Positions 9,836 through 17,688 are shown, counted from the stretch's first letter. The stretch: DNA of 64,000 bases from Campylobacter hyointestinalis subsp. lawsonii (GCF_013372165.1 NZ_CP053828.1:1364001-1428000); one strand, 5' to 3'. Numbers and translations: made by a program. The notes: generated by a model not told the origin, from the letters alone.

Positions 9836-11122
9836 ATGGGCAATATAGCTACAACCACACTTCAAGACCGAGATATAAAAAATCTCACTTTACAACCAAA
9901 ACAATACCGAAAAGTAGTCGGCAACCCCAAAGAGCTTTACATACAAGTAAATCCAAAAGGCACAAAGACATTTACTCTTAAATACAAAGAGAGCAAATAT
10001 GACAAAGAACAATTTATCAAAATAGGCGAGTGGCGAGAGAGCATATTTACCGCAAATATGGCACGAGTAAAAGCCACGCAAATATTAAGAGAGCTAAACA
10101 GCGGAAAGCAAAATATAAACGAGCTAAGGGGTAAGAAAAAAGATGTTTATATATACGAAAATCTCTTTAATAAAACCATAGAACACAAGCGAAAGAACGG
10201 CAAAAAGGAGAGTTATCTCTCAAAGGTCGTCATCAGACACCAAAAATATTTTTTACCTGCCTTTGGAAACATGGATATAAGAGATATAAAATACAGCGAC
10301 ATAAAAGAAGTTTTAAGTGCTATATTTAATCCAAACGACCCAAATAAAAGCCGACTTGAAACCATACACCGCTTGATTGACAATATAAACGAAGTATTTA
10401 CTATCGCCGAGAGAGACGAGCATATCGCTAAAAACCTAATACCAAATTTACATAAAGAATTCCCCACTTCACACACATACAAGCATAAACTAGGCATAGA
10501 TAGCAGACTTTCAGCTATCACAGATGACGCAAGATTAGCCGAGTTTTTATGCGACCTAAAATGCGATGGCAAAATGGATCTGCAAACAAAAAGGGCAATT
10601 TACTTGCAAATTCTTTGTGTAAATCGCCCCATAAACACAACTAGCGCAAAGTGGGAGTATATAAATTTTGATGATAAAACTTGGACTATCCCAGCTAATG
10701 AAATGAAAATGGGTTACGCCCATCAAATCGCCCTAAATTCCTATGCTACGCAAATTTTAGCAGAACAAAGAAAATTTTGTATAGTCGATAACGGCTTTGT
10801 ATTCCCGGCATTTAACAAACAAAATCACCTACACAAAGATAGTCTAAACAAAGCAATCATAAATTTAAATGGTGGCAAATATAAAGGCTTAGCCACAGCA
10901 CACGGCTTTCGTGCTACTTTTCGCACGATTTGCTCTAAAAACAAAGCCCAGCTTCTGCAAATGGGAATAAGCGATGAAGTGATAGAAACAGCACTCGCAC
11001 ACAAAGAAAGCAATGCGGTCAAATTTGCATATGAAAGGAGCAGAAGCACAAAAGAACAGCTAGAAAGACTAATGCAATGGTATGGCGATCATTTAAACAA
11101 TCTTGAACCTTTTCCCTTTTAA
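9836..11122 (+). CDS. int: Tyrosine recombinase (P4-type integrase)
   Basis: This 428-residue integrase would cut and join the element at the tRNA-Phe site. The N-terminal 90 residues resemble the arm-binding region of P4/CP4-57-like integrases (LTLQPKQYRKVVGNPKELYI and FTLKYK). The catalytic residues can be assigned as Arg264 (VNRPINTT), His356 and Arg359 (HGFRATFRT), His389 (LAHKES) and Tyr399 (FAYERS). All are present, so the enzyme looks intact. It starts 217 nt after the tRNA, preceded by AAAGGG. Confidence 0.93.
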   Translation: MGNIATTTLQDRDIKNLTLQPKQYRKVVGNPKELYIQVNPKGTKTFTLKYKESKYDKEQFIKIGEWRESIFTANMARVKATQILRELNSGKQNINELRGKKKDVYIYENLFNKTIEHKRKNGKKESYLSKVVIRHQKYFLPAFGNMDIRDIKYSDIKEVLSAIFNPNDPNKSRLETIHRLIDNINEVFTIAERDEHIAKNLIPNLHKEFPTSHTYKHKLGIDSRLSAITDDARLAEFLCDLKCDGKMDLQTKRAIYLQILCVNRPINTTSAKWEYINFDDKTWTIPANEMKMGYAHQIALNSYATQILAEQRKFCIVDNGFVFPAFNKQNHLHKDSLNKAIINLNGGKYKGLATAHGFRATFRTICSKNKAQLLQMGISDEVIETALAHKESNAVKFAYERSRSTKEQLERLMQWYGDHLNNLEPFPF

Positions 11123-11259
11123 AAAAGGAAAAAATTTATAAATTTTTTATTGATTGGGGTCATTAGGGGATTGAGCTCCCCTAATATTAGCCTTCTCGTG
11201 AGTGCAGTCAAAGACAAGCTCACGCCTAATCGAAAAAATTTAATTACAAAGGAGAAAAA

Positions 11260-12249
11260 ATGCAAAATCAACAAAACGAACAATTTGACATAGAAAAGTC
11301 AAATTTGGTGCTTACACCAAAAGTTATAGCAGACTACAACCCAAAATGGCTTATAAACGGCTTCATTGAGACAAATAAGCTGATAAGCCTTTATGCGATG
11401 CCAGGAAGCGGTAAGAGCATAACAGCGCTTTACCTATCTATGCATATGCTAGATATTGGAGCAGTTAAAAAGGTAATCTATGTCGATATGGATAACGGAC
11501 TAGGGACGCTAAAAAATCGTGGTATAGAGCAAATTTTAACCAAATATGCAGGCAAGTTAAAATACATAAGCTCGGCTGTAAAAGCCAAAAGAGACTTTGA
11601 CCCAAAGACGCTTATTTTTAGCCTATCAGCACTTGTAGATGAGAGTTGCAAGGATACTTTAATCATCTTTGATAGCATTCGCAACTTCATAAGCGGAAGT
11701 ATGAGCTACGATGAAGTCGTGATGCCAACACTTGATGCGATGCAAAATATGCGTGATTATTACGCGGGAGTGTGGTTTTTAAATCATCAAAATAAGCAAG
11801 ATTTTACAGGCGAAAACAATAAAGCCTATAAGGGAGCAACTGCGTTTTTTGATAGTTGTGATGAAGCTTATTTTGTGAAAAAAAGAGACAGGAAAGAGAG
11901 TAAGCTAATCGTAACGCTTGAACCTATGAAGCAAAGGGACGACACAACGCCCCAAGCTATCATCATCGATACAGCAAATTTAAGCATAGAATTTGCTGAT
12001 TACGCACTCTATGCGATGAGCGAAAAGCAGAGCCAAGCACTAGAATACGCAAAGGAAATTATAGCACAAAATCAAAATGGTATCAATATGAAAAATCTTG
12101 TAAGAGAGATAAAAGAGAGAGCCAAATTTGATGAAACCGAAATTTGCGGAATACACACAATTAAAAATTTACTCAAAGAATTTGACGGAAAATTTTACAA
12201 AACCTTAAACGGAAACGCTCACAACTTTTTAACATTTTACCCGCTTTAA
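11260..12249 (+). CDS. RepA-like P-loop ATPase
   Basis: The 329-residue protein has a Walker A motif PGSGKS (48-53) and a Walker B LIIFD (134-138), in the RecA/DnaB-like arrangement of plasmid RepA helicases and related AAA proteins (AAA_25 type). NHQNKQ near residue 185 could be the sensor region. It probably unwinds or loads at the element's own origin: the array of short repeats directly downstream supports this. AAGGAG lies 8 nt before the ATG. It lacks a primase domain, so replication would need host or partner proteins. A non-replicative ATPase role cannot be excluded. Confidence 0.75.
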   Translation: MQNQQNEQFDIEKSNLVLTPKVIADYNPKWLINGFIETNKLISLYAMPGSGKSITALYLSMHMLDIGAVKKVIYVDMDNGLGTLKNRGIEQILTKYAGKLKYISSAVKAKRDFDPKTLIFSLSALVDESCKDTLIIFDSIRNFISGSMSYDEVVMPTLDAMQNMRDYYAGVWFLNHQNKQDFTGENNKAYKGATAFFDSCDEAYFVKKRDRKESKLIVTLEPMKQRDDTTPQAIIIDTANLSIEFADYALYAMSEKQSQALEYAKEIIAQNQNGINMKNLVREIKERAKFDETEICGIHTIKNLLKEFDGKFYKTLNGNAHNFLTFYPL

Positions 12250-12264
12250 GCAAACTATCCACAA

Positions 12265-12295
12265 AATGCCTTTAAATCCTATATTTAAGGGCATT
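12265..12295 (+). terminator. Hairpin after the RepA-like gene
   Basis: A 13-bp inverted repeat (12265-12277 and 12283-12295, one G-T pair) with a 5-nt loop lies just after the stop codon. It lacks a long T run. It probably ends the RepA-like transcript and separates it from the repeat array. Confidence 0.45.
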
Positions 12296-12326
12296 AATTC
12301 ATTAAGAAATCAAATAATCCAATTTT

Positions 12327-12575
12327 AGAAATTCATAGAAATTTATAGAAATTCAGCCATTTTGAATTTCTAATTTTAACTTCAAATATCAATAAAATAG
12401 ATATTTTATATATCAAAAAATTTTAGAAATTCAGAAATTCACTTTATATATAAGGAAAAGCAAATTTATCTTACATAGTTAGAATTTCTGAATTTCTAAC
12501 CAAAAAAACCTTAATAAAGTACGATTAAATCGATAAATTTAGAAATTCAGTGACACTGAATTTCTATGAATTTCT
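12327..12575. repeat. Iteron-like array, candidate replication origin
   Basis: Eleven copies of the 9-mer AGAAATTCA or its complement occur within 250 bases. Forward copies start at 12327, 12337 (one change), 12347, 12425, 12433 and 12541; reverse copies start at 12363, 12481 (one change), 12489, 12557 and 12567. The first three, and the last two, are spaced exactly 10 bp, one helical turn. The array follows a RepA-like gene and is followed by an A+T-rich stretch, the expected build of an iteron-controlled origin. Confidence 0.7.
12541..12565. repeat. Perfect palindrome inside the iteron array
   Basis: Two 12-base arms (AGAAATTCAGTG and its exact complement) surround a single A. The arms contain one forward and one reverse iteron. 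Such a site could bind a dimer of the initiator or act as the operator of the replication genes. Confidence 0.7.
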
Positions 12576-12753
12576 AAAATTTTTCATTTTCAAACCTTAA
12601 ACAAATTTTTTAAAAAATTTTGAAAAAAAAGGGGAGAAAACTTTTTAACTCTTCACTTTTTTTAAAAAGAATGTAAACGTTAAACGAAATTTTTAATTTT
12701 TTACTTTACTTATTTTCGCTTTGATTGTATGATAGAGACAAAAAAGGTGGAAA

Positions 12754-13086
12754 ATGCAAGACATACATATAAACCTAACCGAACAAGATTACAAAACACT
12801 TCAAAAACTATCAACAAAATATGGTGTGAGCAAATCAAATATTATCAGAAAGCTTTTGCGTGATAAAAAATATACAAAAACGCTTGAACAAATAGAAATA
12901 AAAAATGAAATCATAGCTGAATTCTTACTAGAGCTTGTCCATATAGGAAAAAATATAAATCAAATTGCATATCATCTAAATATAAATATCTTTGAAAACA
13001 ATTTGGAAAATAAAATAGCTGAGCACCTAACTCAAATCAAAAAAATTTGCGACGAGACGCAAAAACAAATTCGTAGTACAAAATAA
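12754..13086 (+). CDS. mobC: MobC-like ribbon-helix-helix mobilization protein
   Basis: The 110-residue protein begins with a CopG/Arc-like DNA-binding segment (IHINLTEQDYKTL, then GVSKSNIIRKLL) and carries the MobC signature LVHIGKNINQIAYHLN at residues 61-76. MobC proteins bind oriT and help a relaxase melt the nick site. No relaxase gene is in the element, so it would serve a relaxase supplied by another plasmid or ICE. It has AAAGG 7 nt before its ATG and lies between G-rich and C-rich inverted sequences (about 12635 and 13110). Confidence 0.75.
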   Translation: MQDIHINLTEQDYKTLQKLSTKYGVSKSNIIRKLLRDKKYTKTLEQIEIKNEIIAEFLLELVHIGKNINQIAYHLNINIFENNLENKIAEHLTQIKKICDETQKQIRSTK

Positions 13087-13226
13087 AATTATTTATTATA
13101 GTTAAAATTTTCTCTCCCCTTTTTTATCATTGCTAACAAAGTAAAGTAATCTAAAATTCAAAAATATTTTTAAAACTTTTACATAAACTTTTTTACAAAT
13201 TTTAAACCAGCAAAGAAAAAATAAGA

Positions 13227-13262
13227 TAACAGAAGACAGGCAGGATAACCCATTTTATGGCT
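13227..13262 (-). other. Candidate oriT with MOBP-type nick motif
   Basis: On the minus strand 13248-13240 reads TTATCCTGC, which matches the nic core (ATCCTG followed by C) of RP4-like MOBP origins of transfer. It lies 150 nt downstream of mobC in a gene-free stretch, and CCATTTTATGG beside it can fold. The match is short and I see no long inverted repeat as in RP4, so this is a suggestion only. Confidence 0.3.
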
Positions 13263-13312
13263 GTGTTTTTAGCTAAAATACCTATTTTATCAGCATTTGA
13301 TGGCGATTTTTT

Positions 13313-13330
13313 GTTATTTTTGCAAATAAC
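13313..13330 (+). terminator. Small hairpin before the lipoprotein gene
   Basis: GTTATTT and AAATAAC form a 7-bp stem with a TTGC loop. It lies in the 390-nt gap between mobC and the lipoprotein gene. It may be a weak terminator or part of the transfer-origin region; nothing else in the gap looks coding. Confidence 0.25.
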
Positions 13331-13448
13331 GAAAATAAAAAATAAAATTTGAGTTTTATTTTAAAAAAATTTAGTAGAAACGTAAAAAATATTTGCAAAA
13401 AATACAATTTATAAAGAAGAACAAAGAAGAGCCAAAAAGTAAAAATTA

Positions 13449-13457
13449 TGCTATAAT
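13449..13457 (+). promoter_or_regulatory. Extended -10 promoter of the lipoprotein operon
   Basis: TGCTATAAT is a perfect extended -10 element, 22 nt before the chosen lipoprotein start. It would drive the lipoprotein and, 9 nt after it, mntA-hepT. Confidence 0.6.
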
Positions 13458-13479
13458 CTTAAGAAAAAAAGGATCAATG

Positions 13480-13881
13480 ATGAAAACAATTCAAATTTTA
13501 GTAGCTACTGCGGTGGCTGGGTTAGTATTAACTGGATGCGCAGAGCTGAAGTTACCAGAGTTACCAAAAGTTCAAAGCAATAGTCAAACATCTGATTTTG
13601 ATAATATTGCAACAAAAAAACCAAATAAATTAACAAAAAAAGAGTGTGAAATACTACTTAAAATGGAAAAAGAAGCTAGAGAAGCAAAGAAAATAGCTGA
13701 TGAAGAAACAAGGGTTAAAGGGCGCGATAGGGTTAGTGGAGATATATATTTAAGTGCAGCGAACAAAACAGCAAAATTACAAAAAGTATATTATTTAACC
13801 GAGAAGTTGGCATATTGCAGGGATATTGGCAAAGAAAAAGTTAATATAGATATAGATAAAATCATGGAAATAAATAAATAA
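13480..13881 (+). CDS. Small lipoprotein of unknown function
   Basis: I start this at the second of two adjacent ATGs, 6 nt after AAAGGA; a longer frame upstream would bury the signal peptide and overlaps the promoter. The 133-residue product has a lipoprotein signal with lipobox LTGC (Cys20), then a Pro/Asn-rich linker, then a charged helical region (about 55-85) and a C-terminal part with one further Cys. I do not recognise the family. On a mobile element it could be an entry-exclusion or surface-exclusion factor, but nothing in the sequence proves that. Confidence 0.6.
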   Translation: MKTIQILVATAVAGLVLTGCAELKLPELPKVQSNSQTSDFDNIATKKPNKLTKKECEILLKMEKEAREAKKIADEETRVKGRDRVSGDIYLSAANKTAKLQKVYYLTEKLAYCRDIGKEKVNIDIDKIMEINK

Positions 13882-13890
13882 GGATATACT

Positions 13891-14217
13891 ATGCAACCTA
13901 TCTTAACAAAAGAAGCCATACTTGCTTATTTGTCCGAAATTAAGCCGAGCCTTGAAAAAGACGGCATTCAAAAGATAGGACTTTTTGGAAGCTATGCCAA
14001 AGGTTATGCAGACGAAGAATCTGATATCGATATAGTGGTGTTGGCTGATAAAAAGAATTTTTTAGAAAGATTGGATTTGTGTAATGCGTTTGAATATTTG
14101 CATGATTTAAGAAAACAAATTTCAAATAAATTTCACAAATCCGTAGATATTTGCGATTTTTACTCTGAACAAAAAATGCAAGAGAATAAGATAGTAAAAG
14201 GAGCGATTTATGTCTAG
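13891..14217 (+). CDS. mntA: MntA-like nucleotidyltransferase antitoxin
   Basis: This 108-residue minimal nucleotidyltransferase has GSYAKG at 33-38, the metal-binding Asp45 and Asp47 in SDIDIVV, and a third acidic residue at Asp86 (VDICDF). MntA antitoxins transfer AMP to a tyrosine of their HEPN toxin partner and so silence it. The gene overlaps the HepT-like gene by 8 nt, the usual tight toxin-antitoxin coupling, and follows the lipoprotein gene by 9 nt with AAGGA before its ATG. Confidence 0.9.
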   Translation: MQPILTKEAILAYLSEIKPSLEKDGIQKIGLFGSYAKGYADEESDIDIVVLADKKNFLERLDLCNAFEYLHDLRKQISNKFHKSVDICDFYSEQKMQENKIVKGAIYV

Positions 14218-14767
14218 TTGTATCAAAAGATTAGAGACGGCGGTTGAAAAAATAGAAGAAATAGAAAAGATTTGCAACCTAAATGGAGTCACAAAAGCTT
14301 TAGAAGACGAGTCGATTTTAAAACCAGCTATAATGAAGCACTTTGATGTAATTCATCAGCAGTTCGAAAAGCTTGAAAAAGCGCAAGAATACCACATTTT
14401 AAGCAAAATTGACAAAGACGATCTAAAGGGGCTAAAGCAAGTTAGAAATTGGTCTTCACATGATTACGATAATATAGAAAATGAAATCATAGAACATGCA
14501 ATACATACGAAATTACCAAAACTCAAAGAAAATATACAAAAGGTTTTAAAAGAAACAAAAAAAGACATGTGCGAAGATTTGCAAAAAAAAATTGATCGTT
14601 TTGTTAAAAAGCAAGATATTTTAACATCACAAGCCAAAAGCGAATTAAAATCCGATATCCAAAAAAGTTACGATATATTACAAAAAAATGGACTTGAGCT
14701 TGATAAAACATATACTGGCAAACTAAGTAATATTATTAAAAACAATTCCAATGAGAATGTAAGATAA
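14210..14767 (+). CDS. hepT: HepT-like HEPN ribonuclease toxin with C-terminal extension
   Basis: The HEPN active-site motif R-X4-H-X-Y is present as Arg79, His84 and Tyr86 (RNWSSHDY). Toxins of this family cleave RNA or tRNA ends unless the tyrosine is AMPylated by MntA. The core matches HepT up to about residue 115; another 70 charged, helical residues follow (KKDMCEDLQKKIDRFVKKQD and onward) that typical HepT proteins of 110-145 residues lack. AAAAGGAG precedes the ATG inside the end of mntA. The ending NNSNENVR is low complexity. Confidence 0.85.
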   Translation: MSSCIKRLETAVEKIEEIEKICNLNGVTKALEDESILKPAIMKHFDVIHQQFEKLEKAQEYHILSKIDKDDLKGLKQVRNWSSHDYDNIENEIIEHAIHTKLPKLKENIQKVLKETKKDMCEDLQKKIDRFVKKQDILTSQAKSELKSDIQKSYDILQKNGLELDKTYTGKLSNIIKNNSNENVR

Positions 14768-15046
14768 ACTTTGCATTCTCAAAAATTAAATTTTTAACCT
14801 TTTTTATCTCTTTTTTACTAAAAATTTATCTTTTTTATTATTTTTATTTTTGCTAAATTTAAATTTTTTATTATTTCTGAATTAAATATTTTATTATTTT
14901 TTTTAGCAAACTATCAAATAATACAGGCATTTAAAACTTAGTATTTGTTAGGGCTAATGGTTTTATATATCATTTTTCTAAGCTGTGTTTGGGTTTGCTT
15001 TGAGTAATGTTGTCAAACCAAAACAAACTAAACAAAAGGAGCGAAA

Positions 15047-15253
15047 ATGAAAAAAATTCAAAGCAATGATTTGATGAATATAGAGCAGTTAGAGCAGGAA
15101 TTTGGTATATCAAAAAGCGCACAAGCAAAAGCAAGGATGAAAATAAATCAGGGCAAGGATAATTCTATCCCTTTTTACAAATACGGCAAAACGATACTTT
15201 ATAGTAGAAAAGCCATAAACGAATGGCTACAAAAATTTGCTGTAAATTGCTAG
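15047..15253 (+). CDS. AlpA-like regulator or excisionase
   Basis: This 68-residue protein has a short winged-helix layout: MNIEQLEQEFGISKSAQAK (recognition part), IPFYKYGKTILYSRKAINEW and a hydrophobic end, as in AlpA/MerR-type excisionases that control integrase and element excision. AAGGAG lies 6 nt before the ATG. It is the last gene before the right attachment core. A role in directing excision is inferred from family and place. Confidence 0.65.
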   Translation: MKKIQSNDLMNIEQLEQEFGISKSAQAKARMKINQGKDNSIPFYKYGKTILYSRKAINEWLQKFAVNC

Positions 15254-15266
15254 TTTTTACATAAAT

Positions 15267-15299
15267 GCCGCGACTATAATTGACTTTGCGGCGATTTTT
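15267..15299 (+). terminator. Terminator after the AlpA-like gene
   Basis: GCCGC (15267-15271) pairs with GCGGC (15288-15292), and a T-rich run follows. It is the only G+C-rich hairpin near the gene end. Confidence 0.5.
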
Positions 15300-15487
15300 A
15301 ATATATAATTGCATTTCGTGTCTTTTCAAGCAAATGCAAAGCTTTACAAGTCATATAAAAATGGCACTTTTAAAGCGTAGTATTTATGGGAAGTATTTTT
15401 TATTAGTAAGTTTTTGCCAAATTTTGGTAAATTTACTAAAAAAGTAAATAAGGTAGTATTTCAAGCAGTATTGAAAACTTAAATCAC

Positions 15488-15511
15488 AAAATGCCAATAA
15501 ATAGGCGTTTT
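15488..15511 (+). terminator. Hairpin beside the right attachment core
   Basis: AAAATGCC pairs with GGCGTTTT across an 8-nt loop about 20 nt before the direct repeat at 15531. It may insulate the element from the neighbouring region. Confidence 0.35.
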
Positions 15512-15530
15512 ATTAGCTTAAATCTAGTTA

Positions 15531-15545
15531 GCCTCTAACCACCAT
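15531..15545 (+). repeat. Right attachment core
   Basis: An exact copy of the tRNA-Phe 3' end (9605-9619). About 80 nt after it (15546-15626) resemble the 80 nt after the tRNA (9620-9700) at perhaps 70 percent by eye, sharing for example ATTTACTT and an AAGCAxGAGC-like end. Confidence 0.8.
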
Positions 15546-15626
15546 CTAATATTTTTATAAACTTTCTTTTAATTTTAAATAATCACTTCTATTTACTTCT
15601 TTTTCCTTTATCTGTAAAGCAAGAGC

Positions 15627-15733
15627 GACTGCTTTTTATTTGATGAAAAACTTAGCCGCGCTTATGATGAAAATCTAGCTTTAAATTTAAAAAATATGAA
15701 ACGCCAAATTTAGACAAAAAGCTTAGCGAAAAC
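15627..15733 (+). pseudogene. Scar of a fused mod and res gene
   Basis: Bases 15627-15695 match 18303-18371 (late part of the mod gene) and 15688-15733 match 18735-18780 (early part of res). The two matches meet in the shared 8-mer TAAAAAAT. I read this as a second copy of the type III mod-res operon in which everything between the two sites (363 nt in the downstream copy) was deleted by microhomology, and which was then cut short on both sides. Confidence 0.85.
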
Positions 15734-15734
15734 T

Positions 15735-15923
15735 TGCTTTAAAGCACATTTTGCTAAAATCATAATTAAAAACAAAGGCAAACTATCCATTTGGGGCAAT
15801 ATTTTAGAATATTATTTAATCTATGATGACAATCGCTATGAGTTTGACACACAGGGCAATCTCAAGGACAACCCACAAGCTCAATTCGTACAAGGTATAA
15901 CTTTTATAACACCAAATATTTAG
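15735..15923 (+). pseudogene. Orphan C-terminal gene fragment
   Basis: An open frame without start codon encodes KNKGKLSIWGNILEYYLIYD and later YEFDTQGNLKDNPQAQFVQG before a stop at 15921. Composition looks like real protein, and codons such as TCC, CAG and CTC are less usual for the neighbours. I do not recognise the family. It lies between the mod/res scar and the GmrSD-like promoter. Confidence 0.4.
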
Positions 15924-15990
15924 TTTGTGAGTTAAATCTTTTTAGCTAGATAATAGTTTATAAACTGCAGCCTTGTTGTTGTTTTTTGAT

Positions 15991-15996
15991 TATAAT
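15991..15996 (+). promoter_or_regulatory. Probable -10 element of the GmrSD-like gene
   Basis: TATAAT after TTTTTTGAT, 30 nt before the ATG and followed by AAGGAG at 16016-16021, makes a complete local expression signal for the downstream gene. Confidence 0.55.
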
Positions 15997-16026
15997 ACAC
16001 ACACATATTACATTTAAGGAGCGATA

Positions 16027-17688
16027 ATGGCAAATGATTTCAAAGTAGAAGGTTTCAATCTAGAGGACTTATTGGCAAATAAAAAGATGTCTTATCAAAT
16101 CCCATCATATCAACGACCTTATGCGTGGGATAAAGATCAAATTAGCGATTTAATTGAGGATTTGACAGAATCCTATCGCAATGATAAAGAAGTGCAATAT
16201 TTCTGTGGTTCATTAGTGATTGCAAGGGGTGCAAATAGCGAGCGATATGATATTATAGATGGGCAGCAGAGACTCACTACTTTTACTATTTTAGCCTGTG
16301 TGATTAGAGATTTTTACATAGATAACTTGGGAGCTGAAAACAAAGATCGCATACAAGATAGCATATATGATAAATATGATAAAGACAAACACAAGCTAAA
16401 ATTTTTAACAGATGAAAAGTATCAAATTGCCTTTGAAAATAGCGTATTAAGAGAAAATGTTTTACAAGAAAGGCTAAAAGATATTAAAAAAGCACAAGAT
16501 ATAAAGGATAATAGATATTTACAAAATGCGTATTATCTAAAAGAAAGGCTTAAAGAAGCAATTGACGAAAATAGTATTGATATAGACGATTTTGTGTCGT
16601 GGCTTTATACAAAGGTGATTTTAACAAGAATTGAATGCCCTGATGAAGAAAGTGCGATTAGAATCTTTAATGTTTTAAATGATAGGGGTATGCCACTTAG
16701 CCCTGTGGATATTTTAAAATCTTCTCTTATGCAGTCATTAGACAAAGAGCGTAGAGAAGCTTTTAAAACAACTTGGCAAGAGATTATGTCAAATTTGAAA
16801 ACAATGGGATTTTCTATGTATGACACATTAAATGCTTATCTTTACTATGCGATAGCAGACAATCCTAAAGGAAGGCTTGATAAAGAGCTTAAAACTTATT
16901 TTGAAAAAACTAAGCAAGATTCAACAGCCATTATTGAAGAGATAAAAACATTTGCAAACCACTACATTGAGATAATTAACACTAAGGATAAACATATCTA
17001 TTGCTTAAGGTATCTGCCTAATCAAATCTATTGGCGAAGCATTTTGTGTGCTGCAAAAATGGTGGATTATAAAGATTACAATAAGCTAAAAGAATTGCTT
17101 ATGGCTTACTATTACCAAAACCTTATAGGTATGGCAACGGCTAACAGATTTAAGCAAGTTTCATTTAATATCCTTAAAGCAGTCAAGGATATTAAACCAA
17201 TAGATGAGATAAAAAACATTATGCGTGAAAATCTCAAAAAATATGGCACAACAAAAGATTATAAAGAATGGCTAGATGATGCAGATGTTTATGATTTGAA
17301 GTGGGTAAAACCAACATTACTTTTGCTTGAATACTTTTCTAAAGATGATGAAATTGGGTTTATAGAAATGGACAATAAGCTTCATACAGAGCATATCCTA
17401 CCAAGAACTCCCAACGACGATTGGAAAAAAATCTTTAGCGATGAAGAAAGGGATAGCTGGACAAATGCCATAGCTAATCTAACATTGTTAAGATTTAAAA
17501 AGAATACTCAAGCTCAAAATAAAAGCTATGAAGAAAAACGCGAAGTCTATCTCAACAAGGATAATGTCAGCACAAGCTTTACTATCACACAAGATATTTT
17601 TAAGCATAAGCAATGGAATGTAGAAGCGTTAAAAATGCGAGGTGATGAGATTAAACATAAGATAGAAATACATATTGATATTTTTTAA
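16027..17688 (+). CDS. GmrSD-like DUF262/DUF1524 restriction protein
   Basis: The 553-residue protein joins a DUF262 (GmrS-like, ParB-type NTPase) domain at the N terminus, with IPSYQRPYAW (25-34) and IDGQQRLTTF (77-86), to a DUF1524 (GmrD-like, HNH-type nuclease) domain at the C terminus, with HTEHILP (453-459) and NAIANLTLL. Single-chain proteins of this kind include type IV enzymes that cut modified phage DNA and the SspE and BrxU defence proteins. Both active-site motifs look intact. The gene has its own promoter and terminator and lies between a mod/res scar and a headless mod gene. No Dnd/Ssp or BREX partner is visible. Confidence 0.9.
   Translation: MANDFKVEGFNLEDLLANKKMSYQIPSYQRPYAWDKDQISDLIEDLTESYRNDKEVQYFCGSLVIARGANSERYDIIDGQQRLTTFTILACVIRDFYIDNLGAENKDRIQDSIYDKYDKDKHKLKFLTDEKYQIAFENSVLRENVLQERLKDIKKAQDIKDNRYLQNAYYLKERLKEAIDENSIDIDDFVSWLYTKVILTRIECPDEESAIRIFNVLNDRGMPLSPVDILKSSLMQSLDKERREAFKTTWQEIMSNLKTMGFSMYDTLNAYLYYAIADNPKGRLDKELKTYFEKTKQDSTAIIEEIKTFANHYIEIINTKDKHIYCLRYLPNQIYWRSILCAAKMVDYKDYNKLKELLMAYYYQNLIGMATANRFKQVSFNILKAVKDIKPIDEIKNIMRENLKKYGTTKDYKEWLDDADVYDLKWVKPTLLLLEYFSKDDEIGFIEMDNKLHTEHILPRTPNDDWKKIFSDEERDSWTNAIANLTLLRFKKNTQAQNKSYEEKREVYLNKDNVSTSFTITQDIFKHKQWNVEALKMRGDEIKHKIEIHIDIF

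Larger units (their letters stand above)
9619..15545 (+). mobile_element. Integrative element inserted at tRNA-Phe
   Basis: The segment is bounded by 15-bp direct repeats derived from the tRNA-Phe 3' end. It carries, in order, a tyrosine integrase, a RepA-like P-loop ATPase, an iteron array, a MobC-like protein, a lipoprotein, MntA-HepT and an AlpA-like excisionase/regulator. Integrase next to the tRNA plus AlpA at the other end is typical of satellite-like or plasmid-derived islands. No relaxase, conjugation or phage structural gene is present, so any transfer would need help in trans. Confidence 0.8.

Noticed and set aside
12327-12575. Iteron cluster as a CRISPR array
   Set aside because: Units are 9 bp, in both orientations and with irregular or 10-bp spacing; no 25-35-bp repeats with unique spacers and no cas genes.
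13313-13330. Hairpin as a possible small RNA or riboswitch
   Set aside because: Only seven base pairs and no conserved riboswitch core; kept as a low-confidence hairpin.
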